Source: Streptomyces spinoverrucosus
GTDB lineage: Bacteria > Actinomycetota > Actinomycetes > Streptomycetales > Streptomycetaceae
Reading direction: 5' to 3'
NCBI RefSeq assembly: GCF_006539505.1
Contig: NZ_BJND01000070.1
Span: 1 to 47,507, forward strand
DNA: 47,507 nucleotides
Below, one piece after another: positions 40,514 to 47,507 of this stretch; the first letter of the stretch is position 1; every line of letters starts with the position of its first letter. Under the pieces are notes generated by a model. The model saw only the letters and a program-made list of their open reading frames with translations. It ran no database searches and was not told where the DNA came from. The translations under genes and the position numbers were made by a program.

Positions 40514-41947
40514 TCAGAGGCCGTTCGCGTTGTTCGGCGCCGCTCCGACCGCCTTCGCGGCCTCCCGCACCGCACCCGCGACCGCGCCCGCGACCTTGTC
40601 GTTGAACACGCTCGGGATGATGTAGTTCGGGTTCAGCTCGTCCTCGGTGACGACGTCCGCCAGCGCCTTCGCGGCCGCGAGCATCATCTCCGTGTTGACG
40701 GTACGGGACTGCGCGTCCAGCAGACCGCGGAAGACGCCCGGGAAGACCAGCACGTTGTTGATCTGGTTCGGGAAGTCGGAGCGGCCGGTGGCCACAACTG
40801 CCGCCGTCTGGCGGGCGATTGCCGGTTCGACCTCGGGGTCGGGATTCGCGAGCGCGAACACGATCGCGTCGTCGGCCATGGCGGCCACGTCGTCGCCGTC
40901 GAGGACGTTGGGAGCGGAGACGCCGATGAAGACGTCCGCGCCGCGCACGGCCTCCTTGAGAGTCCCCGTGATGCCCTCGGGGTTGGTGTTGTCGGCGATC
41001 CAGCGCAGCGGCGAGTCCGGGGCCGCGTCGACCAGGTCCTTGCGGTCGGCGTGCACGACACCATGGATGTCGGCGACGACGGCGTGCTTCACACCGGCGG
41101 CCAGGAGCAGCTTCAGGATCGCCGTACCGGCCGCGCCCGCGCCCGACATGACGACGCGGATGTCCTCAATTCCCTTGTTGGCCACGCGAAGTGCGTTGGT
41201 CAGCGCGGCCAGCACCACGATCGCGGTGCCGTGCTGGTCGTCGTGGAAGACGGGGATGTCGAGGGCCTCGCGCAGCCGTGCCTCGATCTCGAAGCAGCGG
41301 GGGGCGGAGATGTCCTCCAGGTTGATGCCGGCGAAGCCCGGGGCGATCGCCTTGACGATCTCGACGATCGCGTCGGTGTCCTGGGTGTCCAGGCAGATCG
41401 GCCAGGCGTCGATGCCGGCGAACCGCTTGAACAGGGCCGCCTTGCCCTCCATCACGGGCAGCGCGGCCTTCGGGCCGATGTTGCCCAGGCCCAGCACGGC
41501 GGAGCCGTCCGTCACGACCGCAACGGAGTTGCGCTTGATGGTGAGGCGGCGGGCGTCCTCGGGGTTCTCGGCGATGGCCATGCAGACGCGGGCCACACCC
41601 GGCGTGTAGACCATGGAGAGGTCGTCACGGTTGCGGATGGGGTGCTTGGACTGCATCTCGATCTTGCCGCCGAGGTGCATCAGGAACGTACGGTCCGAGA
41701 CCTTGCCCAGCGTGACGCCCTCGATGCCGCGCAGCTGCTGGACGATCTGGTCGGCGTGCGCGGTGGAGGTGGCCGCGATCGTGACGTCGATCCGGAGCTT
41801 TTCGTGTCCGGACGCGGTGACGTCGAGGCCGGTCACCGAGCCTCCGGAGGATTCCACCGCGGTGGTGAGCTGCGAGACGGCGGTTCCGCTCGCGGGCACC
41901 TCCAACCGGATGGTCATCGAGTAGGAGACGCTGGGCGCCGTTGCCAT
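40514..41947 (-). CDS. NAD-dependent malic enzyme with N-terminal ACT domain
   Basis: 477 residues. Oxidative decarboxylation of malate to pyruvate. The N-terminal 80 residues are an ACT-like regulatory domain (SYSMTIRLEVPASGTAVSQ; RIDVTIAATSTAHAD). The malic domain has the tyrosine motif MVYTPGVARVC, DGSAVLGLGNIG, catalytic lysine near GKAALFKRFAG, the metal site in INLEDISAPRCFEIE, and the NAD fold VVMSGAGAAGTAI. ATG at 41947 follows GAGGAAG. The Streptomyces enzyme at this locus is described as NAD-linked; cofactor choice is inferred from that. Confidence 0.93.
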   Translation of the reverse strand: MATAPSVSYSMTIRLEVPASGTAVSQLTTAVESSGGSVTGLDVTASGHEKLRIDVTIAATSTAHADQIVQQLRGIEGVTLGKVSDRTFLMHLGGKIEMQSKHPIRNRDDLSMVYTPGVARVCMAIAENPEDARRLTIKRNSVAVVTDGSAVLGLGNIGPKAALPVMEGKAALFKRFAGIDAWPICLDTQDTDAIVEIVKAIAPGFAGINLEDISAPRCFEIEARLREALDIPVFHDDQHGTAIVVLAALTNALRVANKGIEDIRVVMSGAGAAGTAILKLLLAAGVKHAVVADIHGVVHADRKDLVDAAPDSPLRWIADNTNPEGITGTLKEAVRGADVFIGVSAPNVLDGDDVAAMADDAIVFALANPDPEVEPAIARQTAAVVATGRSDFPNQINNVLVFPGVFRGLLDAQSRTVNTEMMLAAAKALADVVTEDELNPNYIIPSVFNDKVAGAVAGAVREAAKAVGAAPNNANGL

Positions 41948-42252
41948 GGCCGACTTCCTCTGCTTTCACGGTGTCGCCGATTTATGCCGTCCGATCGTCG
42001 CACCTACCGCCGAGTAGCTGGTAGCCGCCTCCTATTACGAACGTTTTGTTCGCGGAATCGGGCAGTGAAAAAGAGGCCCACGTCACGTCGTGACGTGGGC
42101 CTCTCACTCGTTCAGTGACACCGACCCGCCATGCTCGCCTCGCGGCAAGTGGTCGCTCGAAGCGACGAAGGTTGGGCCCGGGGGCTTGGATCGGGCCGGT
42201 GCCACACCCAGGCTAACAAACCGATCCCGTAAGGCCATTCCCGTACCGGATG
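41948..42252. other. Intergenic region between malic enzyme and HelD-like genes
   Basis: 305 bases. It contains the malic enzyme promoter side (41948-42071) and the HelD-side terminator (42072-42104). Nothing else stands out. Confidence 0.4.
42072..42104 (-). terminator. Factor-independent terminator for the HelD-like gene
   Basis: A 16-base arm (42072-42087) pairs with 42089-42104; realistically a 14-bp stem with a short loop. On the minus strand it is followed directly by TTTTT, a textbook intrinsic terminator, about 150 bases past the stop. Confidence 0.85.
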
Positions 42253-44550
42253 TCAGTCCCGCAGCAGATCCGGCACCCCGGCCGCGTTCGGCTCGTCCCG
42301 CTCCCCGGAGACGATGGTCAGCTGCTGGGTGGCCCGGGTCAGTGCGACGTACAGCACACGCAGCCCGGCGGGCGACTCGTCGGCGATCTCCGCGGGTGAG
42401 ACGACGACCGTCGCGTCGTACTCCAGGCCCTTGGCCTCCAGGCTGCCGAGCGCCACGACCCGGTCGCCGAGCCCGGCCAGCCAGCGGCGGGCCTCCTCGC
42501 GCCGGTTCATGGCCACGACGACGCCGACCGTGCCGTCCACGCGGTCGAGCAGCCGGGCCGCCTCCTCGCGCACGGTCTGCCCCAGGGACTCCCGCAGCAC
42601 AGTGAACCGCGGCTCGACGCCGGTGGAGCGCACCGCCGACGGCGACTCGGAGCCGGGCATGGCCAGCGCCAGCACCTTCGACGCCAGCTCGGCGATCTCG
42701 GCCGGGTTGCGGTAGTTCACGGTGAGGCGGAAGCGGCGCCGAGGACGCGTGCCGAGGGCCTCGTCGCGGGCCTCGGCCGCCTCGTCCGGGTCGGACCAGG
42801 AGGACTGGGCCGGGTCGCCGACGATCGTCCAGGTGGCGTGCCGGCCGCGGCGGCCGACCATGCGCCACTGCATCGGCGTGAGGTCCTGCGCCTCGTCCAC
42901 GATGACGTGCGCGTACTCGATGCGCTCCTGCGCCAGCCGCTCGGCCCGCTCCCGCTGCGACTCCTCGCGCACCGGCATCAGCTCCTCCAGGCCGGTGAGC
43001 TGGTCGAGCGGGTCGAGCTCGCGCCTCTTCCTCGGGCGGGCGGGGGTGCCGAGGATCGACTGGAGCTCGTCGAGCATGGCGATGTCGTGCACGGTGAGGC
43101 CGTCCCGCTTCAGCGAGCGGGCGACCTTGCGCACCTCGCCCGGGTTCAGGATCCGCCGGGCCCAGCGGCCGAGCCGCCGCTCGTCGGCCATGGCCGCCAG
43201 GACCGCCCGCGGGCTCAGCTCCGGCCACCAGGCGTCGAGGAACGCGATGAAGTCGTCCTCGGAGGAGATGTCCTCGTCGAACGACGAGCGCAGCTCGGCG
43301 GCCAGCTCCGGGTCCGCGTGCCGGCCGGCCGCGCCGGACCGCTCCCACAGGGCGTCCAGCAGCAGCTTGCGGGCCCGCGGGCGCAGCAGGTTGACCGGGG
43401 CCGTGCCGCCCAGCGCGGTACGCCGGATCCGCTCCAGCTCCTCGGCCTGAAGTTCGAGACGCCGGCCGAAGGCCACGACCCGCAGACGCTGTGGTGAATC
43501 GTTCAGCTCCAGCGCTCCGCGGGCGGCCTTCCGCAGCACCTTGAGCATGCGGTACGAGCCCTTGGCGCGGGCCACGGACGGGGCGTCGTACAGCGTGGCC
43601 TCGGCGCCGTCGACCAGCGAGCCGATCGCCCGGATGGCGACCTGGCCCTCCTCGCCGAGCGAGGGCAGCACGCCCTCCGTGTACGCCACCAGCAGCGGGG
43701 TCGGCGAGACGATCAGGATGCCGCCCGCGTACCGGCGCCGGTCCTGGTAGAGCAGGTACGCCGCCCGGTGCAGGGCGACGGCGGTCTTGCCGGTGCCGGG
43801 GCCGCCCTCGACGTAGGTGACGGAGGCGGCGGGGGCGCGGATGACCAGGTCCTGCTCGGCCTGGATGGAGGCGACGATGTCCCGCATGGTGTGGCTGCGG
43901 GCCTGGCCGAGGGCGGCCATCAGGGCGCCGTCGCCGATCACGGGCAGCTCGTGGCCGTCGAGGAAGGCCTTCAGCTCGGGGCGCATCAGGTCGTCCTCGA
44001 CACCGAGGACGCGGCGGCCCTTGGAGCGGATGACCCGGCGGCGGACCACCCGGCCGGGGTCGACCGGCGTGGAACGGTAGAAGGGGGCGGCCGCGGGGGC
44101 CCGCCAGTCGATGACGAGCGGCGCGTAGTCCTCGTCCAGGACACCGATGCGGCCGATGTGCAGGGTCTCGGCGATATCAGCCGTGTTGTCCGGCCGCACG
44201 GCCCCTTCCGCCGGCTCCACGGCGGTGTAGGCGCCGTCCGGGCCCTTCTTGCCGTCCTTGCCGGGCAGCAGGTCGATACGGCCGAAGAGGAAGTCCTCGA
44301 ACTCGTTGTTCAGCCGGCTCAGGTGGACGCCCGCCCGGAAGACCTGCGCGTCGCGTTCGGCGAGCGCGCCGGGTGTGCCGACCTGGCCGCGCTGGGCCGC
44401 GTCGCGCATGAGGAACTCCGCCTCGTGGATCTTCTCCTCCAGGCGGTGGTACACCCGGTCCAGGTGCTCCTGCTCCACGCCGATCTCTCGGTCGCGTACG
44501 GAGTCCTGGGCGGGGTCGAGCGCGGTTTCCTGTTGAGCCTGTGCGGCCAC
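42253..44550 (-). CDS. HelD-like RNA polymerase-associated helicase (SF1)
   Basis: 765 residues. N-terminal helical region (EQEHLDRVYHRLEEKIHEAEFL) is the coiled coil that reaches into RNA polymerase in HelD proteins. LVIDWRAPAAAPFYRSTP, then Walker A GGPGTGKTAVALHRAAYLLY, motif II VIVDEAQDLTPMQ and motif VI VLYVALTRATQQL complete an SF1 UvrD-like ATPase. HelD proteins dislodge RNA polymerase from DNA; the HelR subgroup confers rifamycin tolerance. I cannot assign HelR; no rifamycin-associated palindrome is visible upstream. GTG 44550 follows AAGGGGG. The SigU/anti-sigma pair lies upstream, separated by a terminator. Confidence 0.92.
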   Translation of the reverse strand: MAAQAQQETALDPAQDSVRDREIGVEQEHLDRVYHRLEEKIHEAEFLMRDAAQRGQVGTPGALAERDAQVFRAGVHLSRLNNEFEDFLFGRIDLLPGKDGKKGPDGAYTAVEPAEGAVRPDNTADIAETLHIGRIGVLDEDYAPLVIDWRAPAAAPFYRSTPVDPGRVVRRRVIRSKGRRVLGVEDDLMRPELKAFLDGHELPVIGDGALMAALGQARSHTMRDIVASIQAEQDLVIRAPAASVTYVEGGPGTGKTAVALHRAAYLLYQDRRRYAGGILIVSPTPLLVAYTEGVLPSLGEEGQVAIRAIGSLVDGAEATLYDAPSVARAKGSYRMLKVLRKAARGALELNDSPQRLRVVAFGRRLELQAEELERIRRTALGGTAPVNLLRPRARKLLLDALWERSGAAGRHADPELAAELRSSFDEDISSEDDFIAFLDAWWPELSPRAVLAAMADERRLGRWARRILNPGEVRKVARSLKRDGLTVHDIAMLDELQSILGTPARPRKRRELDPLDQLTGLEELMPVREESQRERAERLAQERIEYAHVIVDEAQDLTPMQWRMVGRRGRHATWTIVGDPAQSSWSDPDEAAEARDEALGTRPRRRFRLTVNYRNPAEIAELASKVLALAMPGSESPSAVRSTGVEPRFTVLRESLGQTVREEAARLLDRVDGTVGVVVAMNRREEARRWLAGLGDRVVALGSLEAKGLEYDATVVVSPAEIADESPAGLRVLYVALTRATQQLTIVSGERDEPNAAGVPDLLRD

Positions 44551-44618
44551 CGGGCCCCCTTCTGACGTGCTGGGCAGCCGTCCACCGTACGCGAAGGGGA
44601 CCCCTGAAGGCTACGCGT

Positions 44619-44654
44619 GAGCCTCGGGTCCGTTACCCGAAGGACCCGAGGCTC
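44619..44654 (-). terminator. Terminator after the anti-sigma gene
   Basis: GAGCCTCGGGTCC (44619-44631) pairs perfectly with 44642-44654; 13-bp stem, 10-base loop, 17 bases beyond the stop. It separates the sigma operon from the HelD-like gene. Confidence 0.8.
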
Positions 44655-44671
44655 GTGTCGTCACCGCTCGC

Positions 44672-45490
44672 TTACGCGTCGATCTCCACCAGCAGCTCCC
44701 CGTCGAAGGTCATGACCTCGAAGTGGTCGATCTCGTTCGGGGAGAAGGCGGCGCCGCCCTGGATGTAGAGCGGGTTCTTGCCCTGCTCCGTGGTGGCGTT
44801 CGGCACGCCGTAGCCCCAGTTCGGCACGGACCAGTTGCTGAGCGTCTCCCGCTCGCCGTTCTTGCCCACGGCGATCAGCGAGCACTTCTCGGGGCCCTTG
44901 ACGTTCTTCAGCTCCAGGACCGCGTCGGTGCCCCAGGCCTTCTCCTGCATGGCCACGGTGGCGCTGACCTCGGTCTCGGGGTCGGTCGCCGTGACCCGGT
45001 CGGGCATGCTCTTGAAGGCCTCCTGGGCGGGGCTCGCCGCCTGCAGCGGGCGGTTGCCGCCGCCGGAGTCCTCGCCGCCGGTCGCCGCGACGGAGACCAG
45101 CGGGCCGCCGACGATCAGCGCGGCCGCGGCCGCGACCATGTACATGCTGCGGCGGCGCTTCTGGGCGCGGCGTTCGGCGACCTCGTCGACCAGCTTCTCC
45201 GCCAGCCGCGGGCTCGGCTTGGCGGACAGCGACTCGCCGATCGAGGGCGTGCCGGTGCCGGGGAGGTCGGCGAGCGCGGCCAGCATCGGTTCCATCCCGG
45301 CGAGCTCGTCGAGCTGCTGGGCGCACCACTCGCAGGTCGCGAGATGGGCCTCGAAAGCGGTTGCTTCGGCGTCGTCGAGGATTCCGAGGGCGTAGGCGCC
45401 GACGGTCTCGTGTTCGTTCGGGCCCGTTGATCCCTGCATGGGGCCAGACATACCCGGACCCCCCGCTCCGTATCCCCCGTATGTGTTCAT
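44672..45490 (-). CDS. Membrane anti-sigma factor (zinc-binding ZAS type)
   Basis: 272 residues. The cytoplasmic part has the ZAS zinc motif His49-x3-Cys53-x2-Cys56 (AHLATCEWC) with His27 upstream. A single membrane helix follows (about 116-138), then an extracytoplasmic domain of about 130 residues that resembles an anti-sigma-K (RskA) C-terminal domain. It sequesters the sigma factor encoded just before it. ATG at 45490 shares one base with the sigma stop (TGATG), so the two are made in step. Gene order matches the RsuA/SigU pair of S. coelicolor. Confidence 0.93.
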   Translation of the reverse strand: MNTYGGYGAGGPGMSGPMQGSTGPNEHETVGAYALGILDDAEATAFEAHLATCEWCAQQLDELAGMEPMLAALADLPGTGTPSIGESLSAKPSPRLAEKLVDEVAERRAQKRRRSMYMVAAAAALIVGGPLVSVAATGGEDSGGGNRPLQAASPAQEAFKSMPDRVTATDPETEVSATVAMQEKAWGTDAVLELKNVKGPEKCSLIAVGKNGERETLSNWSVPNWGYGVPNATTEQGKNPLYIQGGAAFSPNEIDHFEVMTFDGELLVEIDA

Positions 45491-46050
45491 CACGCCGTCA
45501 CCCCCCGCTCCTCCAGTGCCAGCTTCATCGAACGCAGGGCGTAGAAAACCCGCGAGCGCACAGTGCCGCTGGGTATGCCCAGCGTCTCGGCCGCCTCATT
45601 GACGGTACGCCCCTTGAAGTACGTCTCGACGAGCACCTCCCGGTGGGCAGGGGTCAGGTCGTCGAGCGCGTCCGACAGCGTCATCAGCCACAGCGCCTTG
45701 TCGATCTCGTCCTCCGCGGGGATGACCTCCAGCGGCGACGGGTCGACCTCCTGCGGCCGGGCCTGCCGGCTGCGGTGGCCGTCGATGACGATGCGCCGGG
45801 CGACCGTCACCAGCCAGGGGCGTACCGATCCGGTCGCTCGGTTGAGCTGACCGGCGTTCTTCCAGGCACGGATGAGCGTCTCCTGCACGACGTCCTCGGC
45901 ACGCTGCCGGTCTCCGGCGACCAGGCGCAGGACATACGCGAGGAGGGGCCCCGCATGCTCCCGGTACAGGGCACGCATCAGCTCCTCGTCAGGTTCCGAG
46001 GGCTGTGAGGACATGCGATGTCGGGCCCTCGTTCCACGTTCATTGGCCAC
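45490..46050 (-). CDS. sigU: ECF RNA polymerase sigma factor SigU (SigL-like)
   Basis: 186 residues from GTG 46050, with AAGGAT 6 bases upstream; ATG 46014 is possible. Region 2 is LMRALYREHAGPLLAYVLRLV to DVVQETLIRAWKN, including the -10 recognition part. Region 4 (LTPAHREVLVETYFKGRTVNEAAETLGIPSGTVRSRV) carries the HTH. It is close to mycobacterial SigL. In S. coelicolor SigU release affects secretion and development. Regulated by the coupled membrane anti-sigma; an AAC-N15-TC pattern upstream hints at autoregulation. Confidence 0.93.
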   Translation of the reverse strand: MANERGTRARHRMSSQPSEPDEELMRALYREHAGPLLAYVLRLVAGDRQRAEDVVQETLIRAWKNAGQLNRATGSVRPWLVTVARRIVIDGHRSRQARPQEVDPSPLEVIPAEDEIDKALWLMTLSDALDDLTPAHREVLVETYFKGRTVNEAAETLGIPSGTVRSRVFYALRSMKLALEERGVTA

Positions 46051-46342
46051 GGCCGCATCCTTGCGCACGCCCACCTCCGGTGTCCGGGGGTTCCCCCAGT
46101 CGGTCGCTCGACACGGGGTACGGACAACGGGCGTTGAGTGTTCAAAGTGAGGTGACAGTTTTCTTCGAGGTGACGTGACGAGAGGGACATGGGTGCGCAA
46201 TTCCCGCGCATCGTCTTCACATTTCCGCCACATTGGCGAGGTCGTCACGGCGAAACGGGGCTCGGAGTCTGAAACGGCGTGTTGCCTAAATCACGCCAGA
46301 AGCAGGGGAACGACTGTTTCACGGAAGCCACATAACGGACCG
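46051..46342. promoter_or_regulatory. Intergenic region upstream of sigU
   Basis: 292 bases. Within 46122-46145 (minus strand) TGAAC, 15 bases and TCC resemble ECF promoter elements. GGGGGTTCCCCC (46086-46097) is a 12-bp palindrome in the leader. Also downstream of the CGNR gene's start side no gene is seen. Confidence 0.3.
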
Positions 46343-46936
46343 TCAGGCCCGGGAGAGTGCCGCGCGCCGTCGGTGCCGGGCCACCCGCTCGCGGTTTCCG
46401 CACACCTCACTGGAACACCAGCGCCTGCGCCGGCCCCGGGAGGTGTCGAGGTACACGATGGGACAGTTGTCCCCCGCGCACTGCCGCAGGCTCGCCCGCG
46501 CGACGGGATCGGTGAGCAACTCCACGGCGTCCCTGGCGATCGCGCCGAGCAGCGCGGCGCACTGCGGCGGCCGGTCCAACTCCCGCACGAGCGTGCCGTC
46601 CTGACCGCGTCGGGCGCGGGGCGCCGGGGGCGCGGTGCGGGCGAGCTCGTTGACGCGGGCGAGGGCGCGATCGTACGACGGTGTCGTGGGCGTCAGCCTG
46701 CCGTGCACCAACTGGCCGACGTGCCCGCGCACTTCACGTACCGCCACCAGCCAGGAGCCGTCGGCATGCGCGAGCGGGGTGCCCGGCGGGACGAGTCCCG
46801 AGCCGGTGATCCAGGCCCGCAACACCTCGACGGTGCAGAGCCGTTCGGTGGGATGGGTGGTCGCGAGCAGGTCCAGACAGACCCGCCCGGCGTCGAACCG
46901 CAGCTCGTAGGGGTCGGGGGCCGTACCCAGTGCCAT
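46343..46936 (-). CDS. CGNR zinc-finger protein (ABATE-type regulator)
   Basis: 197 residues. The N-terminal part (YELRFDAGRVCLDLLATTH) is the ABATE domain, thought to bind a stress-related ligand. The C-terminal zinc finger has CAGDNCPIVYLDTSRGRRRRWCSSEVCGNRERVARHR, broken here as C-x4-C, then C-x4-C-G-N-R, a likely DNA-binding motif. ATG at 46936 (MALGTAPDPY) fits family starts; longer open frame upstream has no similarity. It usually neighbours transporter genes, but none is left here; only decayed sequence follows. Confidence 0.88.
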   Translation of the reverse strand: MALGTAPDPYELRFDAGRVCLDLLATTHPTERLCTVEVLRAWITGSGLVPPGTPLAHADGSWLVAVREVRGHVGQLVHGRLTPTTPSYDRALARVNELARTAPPAPRARRGQDGTLVRELDRPPQCAALLGAIARDAVELLTDPVARASLRQCAGDNCPIVYLDTSRGRRRRWCSSEVCGNRERVARHRRRAALSRA

Positions 46937-47297
46937 TGCGCGCCACCGCCTTGGGGTCACCGGAGAGGGTGTTCCTCTCACAGTGCACGCCCTGATCGAC
47001 GACCGGAAGGCCGCGTACCGGGCCGCGTCCGCTTCGAGGCTGCACTCGCGCGCTTCGGTGGTCGGCGCCATCGACCAAGGCTGAGCTCGTCGCCGGTTGC
47101 CGCTGAGTCCGCCGCGCTCGCTGTCGTCCTCGAACACCCCGAGCTTCCCCGCCGTTGGCCTGCAACCTGTCTTGGTACGCGGCCGCGTACCGGGCGGCAC
47201 GGCAGTCGCCGGTGGGACCCGCGCCCGTGCCACGGCCTCGCGGCAGCCGACGCATGGCATCGAGGGCGATGCCGACGGGGATTGGGCGCGCTGACCT
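46937..47297. other. Non-coding or decayed region at the right edge
   Basis: No gene with consistent third-position GC bias. The string GGCCGCGTACCGGGC appears twice (about 47011 and 47180), a possible remnant of duplication. It should contain the promoter of the CGNR gene. Confidence 0.4.
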
Positions 47298-47507
47298 TCA
47301 CGACGTCATCCGGCCGACGACCGCCCCGGGCAGCGCGGCGCGGGCGGCGGGCGCGTCGGCGAACACGGGACGTACCACGGCCGCAGCACCTCGGCGAACG
47401 CGCCACCGGGCCGGACCTCGCACAGTCCGGCGGTCAGCGTCGACAAGTCGCGGCCCGGAGCCCACGCGGGCGGCCGCAAGCTCGGCGCCCGGGTCTTGCA
47501 GCGCCGC
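47298..47507 (-). pseudogene. Fragment of a decayed gene, cut by window end
   Basis: The minus strand is open from the window end to TGA at 47298. The first and last thirds have coding-type GC3 in one frame, while the middle (LTAGLCEVRPGGAFAEVLRPWYV) has it in another frame. Two compensating frameshifts would give a continuous peptide ending VFADAPAARAALPGAVVGRMTS. I do not recognise the family. Confidence 0.4.

Noticed and set aside
44551..44671. Rifamycin-associated element upstream of the HelD-like gene
   Set aside because: No long GC-rich palindrome of that kind is present; the only dyad there is the terminator of the anti-sigma gene.
1..47507. CRISPR arrays, tRNA or rRNA genes, insertion sequences, prophage
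   Set aside because: No regularly spaced palindromic repeats, no cloverleaf sequence, no transposase or integrase and no break in composition were seen.

Overview
This window is high-GC actinobacterial chromosome, almost certainly from a Streptomyces species. Third codon positions are strongly G/C. GTG and TTG starts with purine-rich ribosome binding sites are common, and many genes overlap by 4 bases. The gene order matches the Streptomyces core region that carries clpS, ssgG, hppD, murA, hupA and sigU, including a SALP-family sporulation protein found only in this group. No tRNA, rRNA, CRISPR array, phage or transposon was seen.

Layout. Bases 1-5300 hold an amino-acid permease, a DUF2017 gene coupled to the ClpS adaptor, and a two-gene NAD salvage pair (pncB, pncA). 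Bases 5400-8500 hold a secreted M6 metalloprotease and a small membrane protein. Bases 8500-14400 hold two RDD membrane proteins, the SsgA-like gene ssgG, a GlcD-type FAD oxidase and a membrane-anchored TPR protein. Bases 14400-20600 hold hppD with a divergent Lrp/AsnC regulator, a four-gene quaternary-amine (OpuC-type) ABC operon, and a winged-helix regulator whose 5' end appears to be inverted. Bases 20600-27300 hold a Lon-like protease, an IclR regulator, a DEAD/DEAH-type helicase, an MFS exporter and a tandem SUKH-4 protein. Bases 27300-32050 hold a three-subunit xanthine-dehydrogenase-like operon. Bases 32340-37000 hold a sugar ABC operon ending in a cytoplasmic GH20 hexosaminidase. Bases 37200-47500 hold DUF3039, AlgH/UPF0301, murA, hupA, NAD-malic enzyme, a HelD-like helicase, an anti-sigma factor with an ECF sigma factor (sigU), a CGNR zinc-finger protein and a decayed fragment at the edge.

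How they work together. PncA and PncB convert nicotinamide to nicotinate mononucleotide. HppD carries out the second step of tyrosine breakdown and its divergent Lrp-type neighbour is the obvious regulator. The sugar operon imports an amino-sugar oligomer, probably powered by an ATPase encoded elsewhere, and the hexosaminidase cleaves it inside the cell. SigU and its membrane anti-sigma factor form a coupled envelope-response pair.

Most unusual signals: (1) about 50 bp at the 5' end of the winged-helix regulator at 20008-20451 reads, on the opposite strand, as exactly the missing first helix of that protein, which implies a micro-inversion; (2) the xanthine-dehydrogenase-like operon has lost several molybdenum-site motifs, including the catalytic Glu, while its iron-sulfur subunit keeps all eight cysteines and carries a 308-residue N-terminal extension with repeated TG[TQ]W motifs; (3) several short repeat arrays and dyads sit in the intergenic regions around these operons.
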